Below are positions 31,144-41,962 of a stretch of 64,000 nucleotides of DNA, piece by piece. The notes below the pieces were generated by a model that was not told the DNA's origin, ran no database searches, and saw only the letters and a list, made by a program, of their open reading frames with translations. The stretch is from Symbiodinium natans (Eukaryota > Sar > Dinophyceae > Suessiales > Symbiodiniaceae), in NCBI GenBank assembly GCA_905221605.1, contig CAJNDS010002385.1, positions 114,501-178,500 of the forward strand. The letters run 5' to 3'. A program made the position numbers and the translations under genes. The first letter of the stretch is position 1. Each line of letters opens with the position of its first letter.

Positions 31144-31914
31144 TATGCATATACTTATATACATACATATATATATATATATATGTATGCACATCTATAC
31201 ATATATATATATACATATATATATATATGTGGTCTTATATATATATATATATATATATATACGTGGTCTGGGGCCCCGGGGCCCTGGGGCCCAGGGGCCC
31301 TAACTCCCGACCCCTCACATGGTATCCATGCCCACGCGCGCCTCCCCTCTTCACCTTTCTCTTCAACCCATGTTTTTAGTTAGATTTTCAATACCCGCGA
31401 CCCGCCCTTCCCTCCTCCCTGTGGTGTTTGTGACCCACGTGCCCCTCGCCCCTTGACCTTCCTCTTCAGCCCTTTTTCGGGTTAGATTTAAACCCTAAAC
31501 CCTAAACCCTAAACGTTTGATTTCAACCACCGTGCGCTCCCTTCAATGTGATACTGTTAGCTGGTTGCCTGTCGCTTCAGGGCACGTCACGTTCCGCACC
31601 GCGGGGTGCGTGGAAGCCCTGCACCATATATATATATATAGATATGTATGTATATATATGCACACATAAATATGTCCGATCGAAATCCCTAAACCCTAAA
31701 CCCTAAACCCTAAACCCTAAACCCTAAACCCTAAGCCCTAAGCCCTAAGCCCTAAACCCTAAACCCTAACCCCTAAACCCCTAAACCCTAAAACCCTAAA
31801 CCCCAAACCCTAAACCCCTAAACCCCTAAACCCCTAAACCCCTAAACCCCTAAACCCCAAACCCCAAACCCTAAACCCCTAAAGCCCTAAACCCCTAAAC
31901 CCTAAACCCCAAAG
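29467..31914. other. Long intron with arrays, inverted-repeat elements and AT microsatellites
   Basis: TTTAGGG at 29569-29619, 29998-30090, 30438-30474 and 30877-30930; CCCTAAA at 29788-29870 and 30242-30363; a family B element at 30618-30722 (CAGAGACTCCAATACCCC...GGAGTCCCTGG); TA/TATG microsatellites at 31105-31262 and 31626-31672; CCCTAAA at 31685-31913 next to the acceptor. The stretch 31270-31480 is plain sequence. Confidence 0.65.
31685..31913. repeat. CCCTAAA / CCCCTAAA array abutting an acceptor
   Basis: Heptamers grade into octamers (CCCCTAAA) before the AAAG acceptor at 31914. The acceptor A's appear to belong to the last repeat. Confidence 0.85.
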
Positions 31915-32029
31915 GGCTCTCAGCGTCTTCCAAGCCGAGGATGCCAACCTGCCTCCGACGGACTTGGGCGAAGGCATGTTCGCCCTGCGGGTGGAAGCCG
32001 GGTACTACCACACCTGCGCCATCCTCCAG
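31915..32029 (+). CDS. RCC1 repeat 5/6 linker and repeat 6 start
   Basis: ALSVFQAEDANLPPTDLGEG, LRVEAGYYHTCAILQ. Ends at CAG with a GA donor (GATGAG). Confidence 0.75.
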
Positions 32030-32226
32030 GATGAGCCCCTAAACCCTAAACCCTAAACCCTAAACCCTAAACCCTAAACCCTAAACCCTAAACCCTAAAC
32101 CCTAAACCCTAAACCCTAAACCCTAAACCCTGAACCCTGAACCCTGAACCCTGAACCCTGAACCCTGAACCCTGAACCCTAAACCCTAAACCCTAAACTC
32201 TAAACCCTAAACCCTAAACCCTGCAG
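32030..32226. repeat. Intron that is almost wholly a CCCTAAA/CCCTGAA array, flanked by CAGGATGAG
   Basis: The exon reads CTCCAGGATGAG, then the array (about 32036-32223), then CTGCAGGATGAG and coding continues. The 9-bp repeat CAGGATGAG spans both splice sites, so the intron looks like an insertion with target duplication. Confidence 0.85.
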
Positions 32227-32270
32227 GATGAGTCGCTGAAGTGCTGGGGTCGGGGATCTTCCGGGCAGCG
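32227..32270 (+). CDS. RCC1 repeat 6, second exon
   Basis: DESLKCWGRGSSGQR. Continues HTCAILQ from the previous exon. The 3' end is placed where the frame joins LGQSSTENLGDEPGEM at 32546. Confidence 0.72.
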
Positions 32271-32306
32271 GGCGCCCCAGAGGGTGCCGGGCACCCCTTG
32301 TTTTTG

Positions 32307-32430
32307 TTTAGGGTTTAGGGTTTAGGGTTTAGGGTTTAGGGTTTAGGGTTTAGGGTTTAGGGTTTAGGGTTTAGGGTTTAGGGTTTAGGGTTCAGGGTTC
32401 AGGGTTCAGGGTTCAGGGTTTGGGGTTTAG
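32307..32430 (+). repeat. TTTAGGG array downstream of RCC1 repeat 6
   Basis: About 17 heptamers, the last few TTCAGGG, starting about 35 bp after the donor. Confidence 0.85.
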
Positions 32431-32545
32431 GTTTTTTTTTGTTTTCTCTCGCTCCTTTGTTTGGCCCTTCCTCTCCTTTTGAGATGGCTCAGGCTCAGAC
32501 GCCAGGTGTTGAGGGATTTAGGCTTCCTCCCGCTTTGACATTGAG

Positions 32546-32990
32546 GCTCGGCCAGTCCAGCACTGAGAACTTGGGTGACGAGCCTGGAGAGATGGGTGAC
32601 CAGCTACGCCCAGTTGAGTTGCAAAAGCTGGCTGTGCGGCAGGTGCAGATCGGTAACGCCCACACCTGCGCGGTGCTCGAGGATGACAGCACACGTTGCT
32701 GGGGAGGGAACTCCAATGCACAGCTGGGTTTGGGTGACACCTTCAACGTGGGCGATGAGCAGGGCGAGATGGGTGCAGCCCTGAGGGCCACGGAGCTCTA
32801 CCAGCCCAAGCCGGGCGCCGGCATGGAGGAGGTGCGCCTGACCCAGGAAGCCCAGGAAGCTGGCCTTCGTGTCCGACTTCTGAGTGATGCGCCTGGGGCT
32901 TTGGGGGTACAGCAGGGCCTCCTGCAGCTTCGGCACAATGGCTCCTTCGGCTTCGTCTGCGACGACCTCTTCAGCGACGCCACCGCACAG
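32546..32990 (+). CDS. RCC1 repeat 7 and first part of SRCR domain
   Basis: LGQSSTENLGDEPGEMGDQL, VQIGNAHTCAVLEDDSTRCW, LGLGDTFNVGDEQGEMG finish the RCC1 propeller. Then VRLLSDAPGALGVQQGLLQL, RHNGSFGFVCDDLFSDATAQ is the start of a scavenger receptor cysteine-rich domain (extracellular ligand binding). Both domains in one exon tie the two halves of the gene together. GT donor (AGGTG at both ends of the intron). Confidence 0.85.
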
Positions 32991-33697
32991 GTGCCCAGGG
33001 GGAGAGAGGCAGAGAGTTTAGGGTTTAGGGTTTAGGGTTTAGGGTCTGTTAGGGCTTTGAAGGTTTGGGGTTTTCAGATTTTGGGGGGAAGATGCGAGGG
33101 GTTCGGCGCCATGGAGCTCTAAACCCTAGCAGCCCCCGACTTTGAGGTTCCTGGGTGGATGGAAGAAGAGCCGCATGGAAACCATACTTACGACCATACT
33201 CGGGGTGCTTATAACCCTCTTTAGGGCACTTTAAACCCTAAGCCCTAAACCCTAAACCCTAAACCCTAAACCCTAAACCCTAAACCCTAAACTCTACCCC
33301 TTGGTCTACTAGTAAGTTGGGTGATGGGCATCATCATCGGGTTTATAAGTGATACTAAGTAGACTTACTATGTCAAAAGGGCTTCCCAGCAGTAACAGCA
33401 CGGTTCTCAAAACTGGTCTTTTTGAATCCGGCAGCAAGGCGCCGAAACTTGGGTTCGAGAATTCTGCCACCAACTCGGGACTATCTCGCGGGAATCAAAA
33501 AGAAGGGTTTCTTTAGGCTGCAGACCGCACTGCAACCACTTTTAAAACCCTAAACCCCCTCAACCCTAAACCCTAAACCCTAAACCCTAAACCCTAAACC
33601 CTAAACCCTAAACCCTAAACCCTAAACCCTAAACCCTAAACCCTAAACCCTAAACCCTAAGCCCTAAACCCTCAACCCTCAACCCCAAACCCCAGAG
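32991..33697. other. Intron in SRCR with head-to-head arrays and family A/E elements
   Basis: TTTAGGG at 33018-33045 close to the donor. A degenerate family A element at about 33144-33240. CCCTAAA at 33231-33296. A family E hairpin at 33303-33389 (CTACTAGTAAGTTGGG...CTAAGTAGACTTACTATGTC). CCCTAAA at 33543-33690, 7 bp before the acceptor. Confidence 0.65.
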
Positions 33698-33775
33698 GTG
33701 GCCTGCCGTGACCTGGGCCTGGCGGGTGGCCGGGCCATCCTTCGTGACGCCGCGGGAGAGGCCGGGATCTGTGGC
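33698..33775 (+). CDS. SRCR domain, exon b
   Basis: VACRDLGLAGGRAILRDAAG, EAGICG. The VACRDLGL motif is diagnostic of SRCR. The 3' edge is ambiguous because GTGGC occurs here and at the next exon. Confidence 0.78.
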
Positions 33776-35748
33776 CCTTGGGGGGGGGGGGGTTTAGGGT
33801 TTAGGGTTTAGGGTTTAGGGTTTAGGGTTTAGGGTTTAGGGTCGAGGGTTCAGATCGCTCCTTTGGCACGCGAAAAGGGGTCTAGAGGGTTAGGGGTCTA
33901 AGGGTTTAGGGTCCGGGGTTTGGGGGTTTTGGGGTTTAGGGTTTAGTGTTTAGGGTGTAGCTTTGGTCAGCTGAACCCAATCACAACAGCCAGCCCAAAC
34001 CAAGCCAGAGCCATTGCAAACTCACACGCGAAACACGCTTTGGGGACACTTCGGCTACTTGAGCTACTTTGAACACTTACACACTTGGAGCGCTTGGAAC
34101 ACTGAGGACCCCTGGGTCATATGGAATCCCAAGTGTTAGTAACTTTTCGCAAGCTTGCAAGGAACTTGGAACATGTGAAGATGTGGCACATGCTTGGTGC
34201 TCTTTCGCTTTTGGTTCACTTGGGGACACTTGGGATTGGAATCCCTTGGGTCACCTGGGACACTCTGACAAAAGGGTCCACTCGCCTGTGACGTTATTTT
34301 TTTTTTCTGTCTGTCTCGCTTGTGACTTTTCTTCGTGTCCCGCGCGTGACTTTTTAAAAAGCCGTATGTGGCTGCATTTTCGCTTGGGACTTTTTTGCGC
34401 ACAGATGTACAAACACTGTGAATGACAGCGTTTTGCTAGCACGTTCATCATTATTGTTGTCGTTGTTGCTCTGTCTTTTTTCCTTCATTCCCCACCCTCG
34501 GTGTGAGATTGTTAGAATGTAAACTCAACTCTTCTCCTCGGCCGGTCTACTTCTCCTCACCCGGTCTACTCCTCGCCCAACCCGAGTGCCTGAAGTGCCC
34601 AACCCCCAAAGTGTTCCTGGTGTCCCTGGAGTGCCCAATCCCAGAGTCTCCCTGGAGTGCCCAACCCCAGAATCTCCGTCCCAGATTTTCCCTGGAGTGC
34701 CCAACCCCAGAGTCTCCCTGGAGTGCCCAACCCCGGATTCTCCCTGGAGTGCCCAACCCCAAGTCTCCCTGGAGTGCCCACCTGGAGTGCCTTTCTGGGC
34801 GCCAACTCCAATGTCCCTGGAATGCCAAACCATAGAGTGTCCCTTGGACACCACCCAGAGTGGGTGGGGATGTTCGAAGTACAATAATTGTTAGCTTCTT
34901 TCTTGGGGTCTTTCTGTTGCTGGCTCTCTTCTTGGTGAACGGAATGATTTTTTCAAATCATGTCGACCTGTTTGCGTCATTCCTGCAATCATTTCTGTCC
35001 TTCTTTCTGCGCATTGTTTCTTCATGTCGTTGTCTATTTGCGTTGTGATGTCCTTATTTGTTGATTTTCTCTTTCTGTTTATGTCGTTCGTTCTCTCCGT
35101 GATTCTTTTCTTGTGTCTTGGGGAAGGGTGTAGCAACTTCTTTCTGTCTATGTCATTCGCTATTTCTCTCCGTAATTCTTTTCTTGTGTCTTGGTCCCAC
35201 TCCCCACCGTCTCCTTTCCCACTGTTGTTGCTTCCCCCCACGCACCGCCCTTCCACGCATTGTTGTTGGGCAGCAAGTGGAACAACATCATGAGCCCCCC
35301 CTCCACCCACTTCGCATCACCCCGTTGTTGTCCCGTTCCAAACTCACTACAAACAAGACAGGATGCAGGTGAGAAGCTGTGACCCTTCTCGAGCGGGAGC
35401 TACGTTTGTTACAATTCATAGTTATAAGTGAGATGACAGAAAACAAGAAAAAGTCATATGTGACACAAATTTATAGTCACAACTGACAAAAAAAGACAGT
35501 CACAAGTGAGAACTCACATATAACCCACAATCCCGGCGAAACGGCGGCTTCAAATCGTAGTGCCCCAGATCCCAGCGAACCAGGCAATCCAATCGTACGG
35601 CAGGAAATCTTTGCGAAAAGAGATGGCGCAGAATGATATAGAATCCTTCTGGAGCATCGTTGCTTTTGTAGACCATTCTGTATCTTTGCTTTCTGCGGAG
35701 GTCTGTCTATGAAGAGAATGGGTCTGCAGTGCCTAGGGAAGACGACAG
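33776..35748. other. Long intron: G-run, TTTAGGG array, about 27-bp tandem repeat, pyrimidine-rich tract
   Basis: G-run (33781-33792) then TTTAGGG (33793-33845) directly after the donor. A tandem repeat of CCCTGGAGTGCCCAACCCC plus AGAGTCT at about 34600-34800. T/C-rich sequence 34890-35230. No further exon recognised. Confidence 0.6.
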
Positions 35749-35827
35749 GAGCTTGGTGGCGAGATCCTGGCCGACAACCTCGTGTGCCAGGGCACGGAAT
35801 CCAGCCTGTCGCAATGCAGCTTTCGAG
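35749..35827 (+). CDS. SRCR domain, exon c
   Basis: GEILADNLVCQGTESSLSQC, SFR: the C.G.E.SL..C motif of SRCR. The start lies between 35749 (AG acceptor) and 35761 (end of the GTGGC repeat). GC donor. Confidence 0.75.
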
Positions 35828-36038
35828 GCAAGGGGAGGGGTTTGGCGTGTGGGGGCGGTTGATGATTAGGGAAAAAATGCCCCCCGACTCACATCTGAGC
35901 TGAAGCTGTCAGTCAAGCTCTCACGAAGAATGTAGAGTGTAGGCATGAGCATCGGCCCTAAACCCAAACCCAAACCCTAAACCGGCACGCTTCCAACTTG
36001 GATCCAAGCCTCCGGAGCGCCAATCGGGGATGCGAGAG

Positions 36039-36077
36039 GCTGGCACGTACACGACTGCTCGACTCGCGAGGCCGCAG
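36039..36077 (+). CDS. SRCR domain, exon d
   Basis: GWHVHDCSTREAAG, ending GCC-GCA-G at a GC donor. CAGGC occurs at both ends of the following 107-bp intron, and the frame continues GVRCEL, the canonical SRCR terminus. Confidence 0.78.
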
Positions 36078-36184
36078 GCCGGGGGATTCTTCAGATCTTT
36101 GGCAAAGGGGTCTGTGAAGATTGGTGTGAGCTCTCAATGGCATAAAGCGAGACCCCACACACTCATTGCAGTGGTGTGCTTCAG

Positions 36185-37548
36185 GCGTCCGCTGCGAGCT
36201 GGATGCATGGAGTGAGTTCACCTCTGCTGGCCCAGCGGGACGCCAAGACCACAGCCTGGTTTGGGACCCAGAGACCCAGTCAGCCTTGGTTTTCGGCGGC
36301 GCGGCGGCCAACACCTTCCAGTACTTTGCAGACTTGTGGAGGTACCACTGGCCGTCACGCGCGTGGACGGAGCTGGAGGGGAACGGCCCAACAGCTCGAT
36401 CCGGGCACAGCGCCATCTGGGACCCCGCTGCCGGCAGCATGCTGGTCTTCGGTGGCACGCTTTTGAGCGTTGCCAGCAGCGAAGTTTGGTCCTATCAACT
36501 GGAGCAGCGCACCTGGCAGATGTGGGTAGTCTCCCAGGCGCCAAGACCGCGAGCTTACCACACGGCTGTCTGGGATCCGCTTTACCAGACCATGCTGGTT
36601 TTCGGAGGGGAGGACGGAGAGACCTTAGGGGACCTCCAGCGCTTCAGCGTCACTGCTGGGTCCTGGACAGCTCGTAGCTCTTCGGCGCCTTCGCCACGCA
36701 GCCGGCACACAGCTACCTGGGAACCTACCAGCCGTTCCATGCTGGTCTTCGGTGGCTGGGATGGCCAACACTACCTTTCGAGCCTGCAGCGCTACCATGC
36801 TTGGTCCGACAGCTGGGCTGAGGTCTCGGCCGTCGGCACGGTGCCCTCACCGCGCCTTGGGCATGTGGCTGTTTGGGACCCCGTCACGACCAGCCTCTTG
36901 GTTTTCGGCGGCATCCAGAACCTGTCTCAGCAGGACCCGGGCACGGCACTCACGCAGCTTGGTTACGACGACGGGCTCTACAATTTCAGTCTTCTCACAG
37001 ATGCCTGGACAGAGATTCCGCGCCGAACCGACATCCCGGGCCCCCCGGGCCGTGCATATGCCAGCATGGCCTTGGATGCGGCGACCAACTCTCTGATGCT
37101 TTTCGGAGGCTTCGATGGCTCGTACCTACCGGAGCTGTGGAGATACGCCATGTCACCCAAGCCAGCGGCCCTCACCGAGAGGTGCCAGCTGGGAAAGCCC
37201 TGCATGCTGGACAGTGTGGCCAGTGCAGTGCCGCGTTTCGCCGTGAAGCGAACGTGCCGAGACTCGGAGGTCGTGGAATTTCGCGACAGCCAACCCAGCC
37301 AACCCAGCCAACCCTTGCTGGTGGAACCGGGCAGCTATCAAACCTGCACTTGCCAGGACGAAGGCGGCTCCAACTGCAGCCAGCCATCGGAATTCGGGGT
37401 TTCTCTTGGGCACCTGGTTGCTGAAGGGCCCTACGCCAACCAGTCCGCCAGCTGCTACATAGGCCAGGCTTGCGCAGTTCCCCTCTGGGCGGGCGTCGGC
37501 ATCTCCACGAGCGACAGCATGATACTCCAAAGAACATGCAGTGCCTCG
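36185..37548 (+). CDS. SRCR end, six Kelch repeats and a cysteine module (largest exon)
   Basis: Opens GVRCELDAW (end of SRCR). Six Kelch-type blades follow, each with a HS.(V/A/I)WDP...(L/M)LVFGG pattern: VFGGAAANTF, VFGGTLLSV, VFGGEDGET, VFGGWDGQ, VFGGIQNLS, LFGGFDGSY. Kelch propellers are usually protein-interaction platforms. Then a cysteine module, RCQLGKPCMLDS, KRTCRDSEVV, QTCTCQDEGGSNCSQ, and the start of a second copy (SCYIGQACAVPLWAG, LQRTCSAS). At 1.36 kb it is by far the longest exon and contains no telomere-like repeat. The GT donor at 37549 is placed within a GGTA repeat and may shift by 1-2 bp. Confidence 0.85.
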
Positions 37549-37643
37549 GTAGGCCCTTGGGGAACAGGCTTAACTTTCCCTTATATTGGGTTTCAGAGGC
37601 TCATGTTCAGGACTATTTTTCAGAGGGTTACGGGCCATCCTAG

Positions 37644-37756
37644 GTACTTCGGGGGCGTCCTTCTACAGCGGCGCGCTCGTGACCATTGGCTTCAACCAAT
37701 CTGCCAATGCCCTGTTCCTGGATGTGGGCGACATCGACACTACGGGTGCTCCTGAG
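37644..37756 (+). CDS. Second cysteine module, middle exon
   Basis: TSGASFYSGALVTIGFNQSA, LFLDVGDIDTTGAPE. Joins TCG-G to GT-ACT. GC donor after GAG, followed by TTTAGGG. Confidence 0.68.
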
Positions 37757-37766
37757 GCCTCCCCAG

Positions 37767-37853
37767 GGTTTAGGGTTTAGGGTTCAGGGTTCAGGGTTGA
37801 GGGTTTAGGGTTTATATAGGGTTGAGGGTTTAGGGTTTAGGGTTTAGGGTGAA
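37767..37853 (+). repeat. TTTAGGG array after donor
   Basis: Heptamers with TTCAGGG and TTGAGGG variants, then a C-run at about 37907-37922. Confidence 0.85.
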
Positions 37854-37969
37854 AGAGTTTTTTGAAAGCCAGCTGCAAGCCTCTAAGAAGCCCCTGACAT
37901 GAATGCCCCCCCCCCCCCCCCCTGATTTTAAACATGTTTGAACCGTCAAGCCTGCACGAAGCTGTACAG

Positions 37970-38080
37970 GTCGTGGAGCTGTGCTGGTGCCCATACGGCA
38001 GCGCTTGCGCCACCCCCGAAAACTTCAACATTGCGGCCATCCAGCTGCACATCCTCTGCCCGCCCGGGCAGTACGAGAAG
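37970..38080 (+). CDS. Second cysteine module, last exon
   Basis: GTACAG acceptor. VVELCWCPYGSACATPENFN, AAIQLHILCPPGQYEK. It parallels the TCTCQDEGG part of the first copy. GC donor; AAGGC repeats at the 40246 acceptor. Confidence 0.75.
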
Positions 38081-38139
38081 GCATCATTACTCCCCAAACA
38101 GTGCTTGCACAATGGGGTTCTTACGTTCAGGGTAAAGGA

Positions 38140-39760
38140 ATTGGTTGCTGACCGCAACGGCGTGCGCGGCGGTGTGACGGGGCCTTGGTTTCGACGCTCC
38201 CGCTGTGGTTTCGCGCGAATTCCGTTGCGTTTCGATGCTCCCGCTGTGGTTTCACGCGAATTCCGTTGCATTTCGACGCTCCCCCTGTGGTTTCGCGCGA
38301 ATTCCGGCCTCTCGTGGCCTCTTCAGGCCTCTTCTGGGGGGGCCACTTAGGTTGCCGACCGCAACGGCGGGCGCGGTGAGACGGGGCCTTGGTTTCGACG
38401 CTCCCGCTGTGGTTTCGCGCGAATTCCGTTGCGTTTCGATGCTGCCGCTGTGGTTTCGCGCGAATTCCGTTGCATTTCGATGCTCCCGCTGTGGTTTCGC
38501 GCGAATTCCGGCCTCTCGTGGCCTCTTCATGCCTCTTCTGGGGGGGCCACTCAGGTTGCCGACCGCAATGGCGCGCGGTGGGACGGGGCCTCGGTTTCGA
38601 TGCTTCCGCTGTGGTTTCGGGCAAATTCCGTTGCGTTTCGATGCTCCTGCTGTGGCTTCGCGCGAGTTCCGTCGCATTTCGATGCTCCCGCTGTGGTTTC
38701 GCGCGAATTCCGTTGCATTTCGATGCTCCCGCTGTGGTTTCACGCGAATTCCGGCCTCTCGTGGCCTCTTCTCTTCTGGGAGGGCCGCTTAGGTTGCGCG
38801 CCGCAACGGCGCACGCGGTGGGGCGGGGCCTTCGTTTCGAGGCTCCCGCTGTGGTTTCGCGCGAATTCCGTTGCGTTTCGATGCTGCCGCTGTGGTTTCG
38901 CGCGAATTCCGTCGCATTTCGATGCTCCCGCTGTGGTTTCGCACGAATTCTGGCTTCTCGTGGTTTCTTCAGGCCTCTTCTGGGGGGGCCACTTAGGTTG
39001 CCGACCGCAACGGCGCGCGCGGTGACGGGGCCTTGGTTTCGATGCTCCCGCTGTGGTTTCGCGCGAATTCCGTTGCGTTTCGATGCTCCCGCTGTGGTTT
39101 CGCGCGAATTCCGTTGCATTTCGATGCTCCCGCTGTGGTTTCGCGCGAATTCCGGCTTCTCGTGGCCTCTTCAGGCCTCTTCTGGGGGGGCCACTTAGGT
39201 TGCCGACCGCAACGGCGGGCGCGGTGAGACGGGGCCTTGGTTTCGACGCTCCCGCTGTGGTTTCGCGCGAATTCCGTTGCGTTTCGATGCTGCCGCTGTG
39301 GTTTCGCGCGAATTCCGTTGCGTTTCGATGCTCCCGCTGTGGTTTCGCGCGAATTCCGGCCTCTCGTGGCCTCTTCAGGCCTCTTCTGGGGGGGCCACTT
39401 AGGTTGCCGACCGCAACGGCGCGCGCGGTGAGACGGGGCCTTGGTTTCGACGCTCCCGCTGTGGTTTCGCGCGAAATCCGTTGCGTTTCGATGCTGCCGC
39501 TGTGGTTTCGCGCGAATTCCGCATTTCGATGCTCCCGCTGTGGTTTCGCGCGAATTCCGTTGCATTTCGATGCTCCCGCTGTGGTTTCACGCGAATTCCG
39601 GCCTCTCGTGGCCTCTTCTCTTCTGGGAGGGCCGCTTAGGTTGCGCGCCGCAACGGCGCACGCGGTGGGGCGGGGCCTTCGTTTCGAGGCTCCCGCTGTG
39701 GTTTCGCGCGAATTCCGTTCCGGCCTCTTGTGGCCTCTTCAGGCCCCAGTGGTTGGCCAC
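38140..39760. repeat. Satellite: 41-bp units in about 204-bp higher-order repeats
   Basis: The base unit contains GCTGTGGTTTCGCGCGAATT and CCGTTGCGTTTCGATGCTCC. Groups of units are separated by GGCCTCTCGTGGCCTCTTC and CGACCGCAACGGCG blocks; identical words recur at 204 bp (for example 39237 and 39441). The 41-bp period is not a multiple of three, so all frames stay open and produce spurious proteins on both strands. Lies in one intron. Confidence 0.88.
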
Positions 39761-40245
39761 GGGCCTTTTTGACCCCAAGTTCCACACGCGTGCAAAGCCG
39801 AATCCCCCAGTGGTTGGCGTCTTTTTGACCCCCAAGGGAATTCGGCCCCCCACGAACTTTTGTACTTTTTGTCCCCGGGAGTGTCGGTGCTCTTCTGGCC
39901 TTCTTTGGCCTTTTCTGGCCCTCCTCACTGTTTGGGGTCTACGCCGGCATAATTTTTTCTCTCGTTTTTTTTGGAAGTCCTCGGCCCTAAACCCCCCACG
40001 TTTTCTCTGCTTGAAGAGGGCCCATTGTTCCGGGAAGGGGGCCCGCGTTTTAGCTAGAAGAGGCTCGCTTTCCGAGCGAAAAGTCGCCACTTTTCCGCAA
40101 AGAAAGGGGGGTGGCCTTTCAGCCTGCCGACCCCCCCTCTTCGAGCAGAAAAGGGAAGGCTCCAGGGTTTAGGGTTTCGGGTTTAGGGCTTAGGGCTTTT
40201 CAGCAGAAAAGCTTTCCCTTTTTTCCGTGGCCCTGGTTGCGCAAG
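39761..40245. other. Intron remainder before the cysteine-rich block
   Basis: Plain sequence with a short TTTAGGG patch near 40164-40190. Confidence 0.5.
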
Positions 40246-40342
40246 GCCGGGGTTTGCCAGCTTTGCCCTGCCAACAGCTATTGCCCCGACGGTCAGATGT
40301 TGCAGAGCTGCCCCACGGCCAGCACGGCCCCAGTTGGCTCCA
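40246..40342 (+). CDS. Ephrin-receptor/GCC2-like cysteine-rich exon 1
   Basis: AGVCQLCPANSYCPDGQMLQ, SCPTASTAPVGSS. The C..CP...YCP...SCP..T pattern is typical of TNFR/ephrin-receptor-like cysteine repeats, which form extracellular stalks. A GT donor at 40343 in phase 1 joins to QLEECLCNPG. Confidence 0.75.
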
Positions 40343-40575
40343 GTTGGCTCCCCAGTTTCTGTCTCGATTGGGTGCGGAAGAATTGGGGGGGGGGGGGGGG
40401 GCTTTTTCTGAAGAGCCACCCCTAAACCCCAAACCTTTGACCATCTGTAACCAAACCCAATAGCCCTCAACCCTAAACCCTAAACCCTAAGCCCTAAACC
40501 CTAAACCCTAAACCCTCAACCCTCAACCCTCAACCCCCGAGTCCTCCACACTAAAGAGGCATTCTTGCCAGTGAG

Positions 40576-40648
40576 GCCAGCTGGAAGAATGCCTGTGCAA
40601 CCCGGGACGCTATCGCGACACTGAAAGCGCAAGCTGCCTCGTCTGTCC
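40576..40648 (+). CDS. Cysteine-rich exon 2
   Basis: QLEECLCNPGRYRDTESASC, LVCP. GT donor (CC then GTGGC) to YGSTTPF at 40826. Preceded by a CCCTAAA/CCCTCAA array at 40470-40535. Confidence 0.75.
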
Positions 40649-40825
40649 GTGGCTTTGACGTATTTTACTATATAGATGTGAGGATAACTAAAGAATATAA
40701 ATAGCTAAGAATCAGAATAAATATATAGATATATACATACATACACATACCTAGATGTATATCTATATTTCTGTGAGTCTTATGCATTTTGCAGAAAAGT
40801 CCCTGAAGTGACGTTCCCCTCCCAG

Positions 40826-41125
40826 GTATGGCTCCACAACGCCCTTTGCAGGGGCCACCTCGGTGTTCTCATGCGTCTGCCAGGCCGACTTCGTGAACAC
40901 AGATCCTCAGAATCCTGCAGTGTGCGAGTGCGGGCCCGGTTTTGGCTTCGACGTGGAAAGAGGACTCTGTGAGCCGTGCCCACAGGGGGCCTACAAAGAG
41001 GTTGGCGGAAATGTGCTGTGCTCCAGCTGCCCGCCGGACCAGTCCACCTTGCAGGAGGCGTCCAAATCGGCCGAGAGCTGCCTTTGCCAGCCGGGCTTGA
41101 GCTTGGACAACGTCAGCTGCTCAAG
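40826..41125 (+). CDS. Cysteine-rich exon 3
   Basis: YGSTTPFAGATSVFSCVCQA, VCECGPGFGFDVERGLCEPC, PQGAYKEVGGNVLCSSCPP, SAESCLCQPGLSLDNVSCS. Several C.C.PG..(F/L).....C..C.P.G..K repeats. GT donor; AAGGTG at both ends of the next intron. Confidence 0.82.
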
Positions 41126-41290
41126 GTGTCCGAGTTTGGGCCCCTTCCGCCCTAGTCGCCCTCTTACCCTACAAGCCCTGAACCCCCCCAACCCTAAACT
41201 CCCTAAGCATCTAGCCCCCCTCTTACCCTAAGAAGCCCGGAACCCCCAAACCTTAAAATTCCCTAAGCGCCCGGAAAGCTTTGTGAAAAG

Positions 41291-41413
41291 GTGCCGGCCG
41301 GGCTTCTACTGCAACGGCACCGGGGTGGCTTTCCCGTGCCAGGAGGGTGCGAACTCCTCGGTTGGGGCCCGGTCTCCCGACGACTGCGTCTGTCGAGCCG
41401 GCCACTACTTGGA
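41291..41413 (+). CDS. Cysteine-rich exon 4
   Basis: RCRPGFYCNGTGVAFPCQEG, ANSSVGARSPDDCVCRAGHY, LE. The 3' edge lies between 41413 and 41420 because GTGCAG is present at both ends of the short intron (115 bp or less). Confidence 0.78.
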
Positions 41414-41528
41414 GGTGCAGTAAGTTTAGGGCATATAGGTACCCCTAAATTGGGTACCCTAGCTAGGGTTCCATGTTACATGGTATAGTCCCCGCGAAGT
41501 AGAACTTTACTTTTGGCTGCAAGTGCAG

Positions 41529-41828
41529 GATGGCGGGCGTTGCAACCTCTGCCCCAAGGGCCGCTACAAGCAGTCGGATGGCAACGAGGGCTTTTGCCCC
41601 CTGCAATGTCCCACGGATGCCGACAGCGACGAGGGCTCCGTTTCCTTGTCTGCTTGCTTCTGCAAAGAGGGCTTCTCAGCATGGCTGGACTCGGCGGCCA
41701 ATCTCGCGCGATGTGACAACTGCAATGCGTTCGCAGCGTTGAGCTGTCCCGGCGGCTTTCATGGCGGGACCACAGACCACCGCTTGCCTGTGGCAATCCC
41801 AGGCTACTTTCAAACAGGCGGATTTGGG
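41529..41828 (+). CDS. Cysteine-rich exon 5
   Basis: DGGRCNLCPKGRYKQSDGNE, CPLQCPTDADSDEGSVSLS, ACFCKEGFSAWLDS, LSCPGGFHGGTTDHRLP, AIPGYFQTGGFG. The P.(A)IPG(Y/F) motif commonly precedes the juxtamembrane part of such proteins. The junction lies within GGGTCAC, present at both ends of the next intron. Confidence 0.8.
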
Positions 41829-41962
41829 GTCACATACACACAGATGTCCATGCAGCGTGCAGCCGGACTTAAGAGCCTCCAGCTCATGCCGCCGAGCCCA
41901 GTAGGGGTTTAGGTTTAAGGGCTGAGGCTGCCGCCGCAGCATCAAGAAGGAAGTCCCACGGA

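Noticed and set aside
38127-39565. Open frames up to 330 codons, minus and plus strands
   Set aside because: By-products of the 41-bp satellite, which keeps every frame open.
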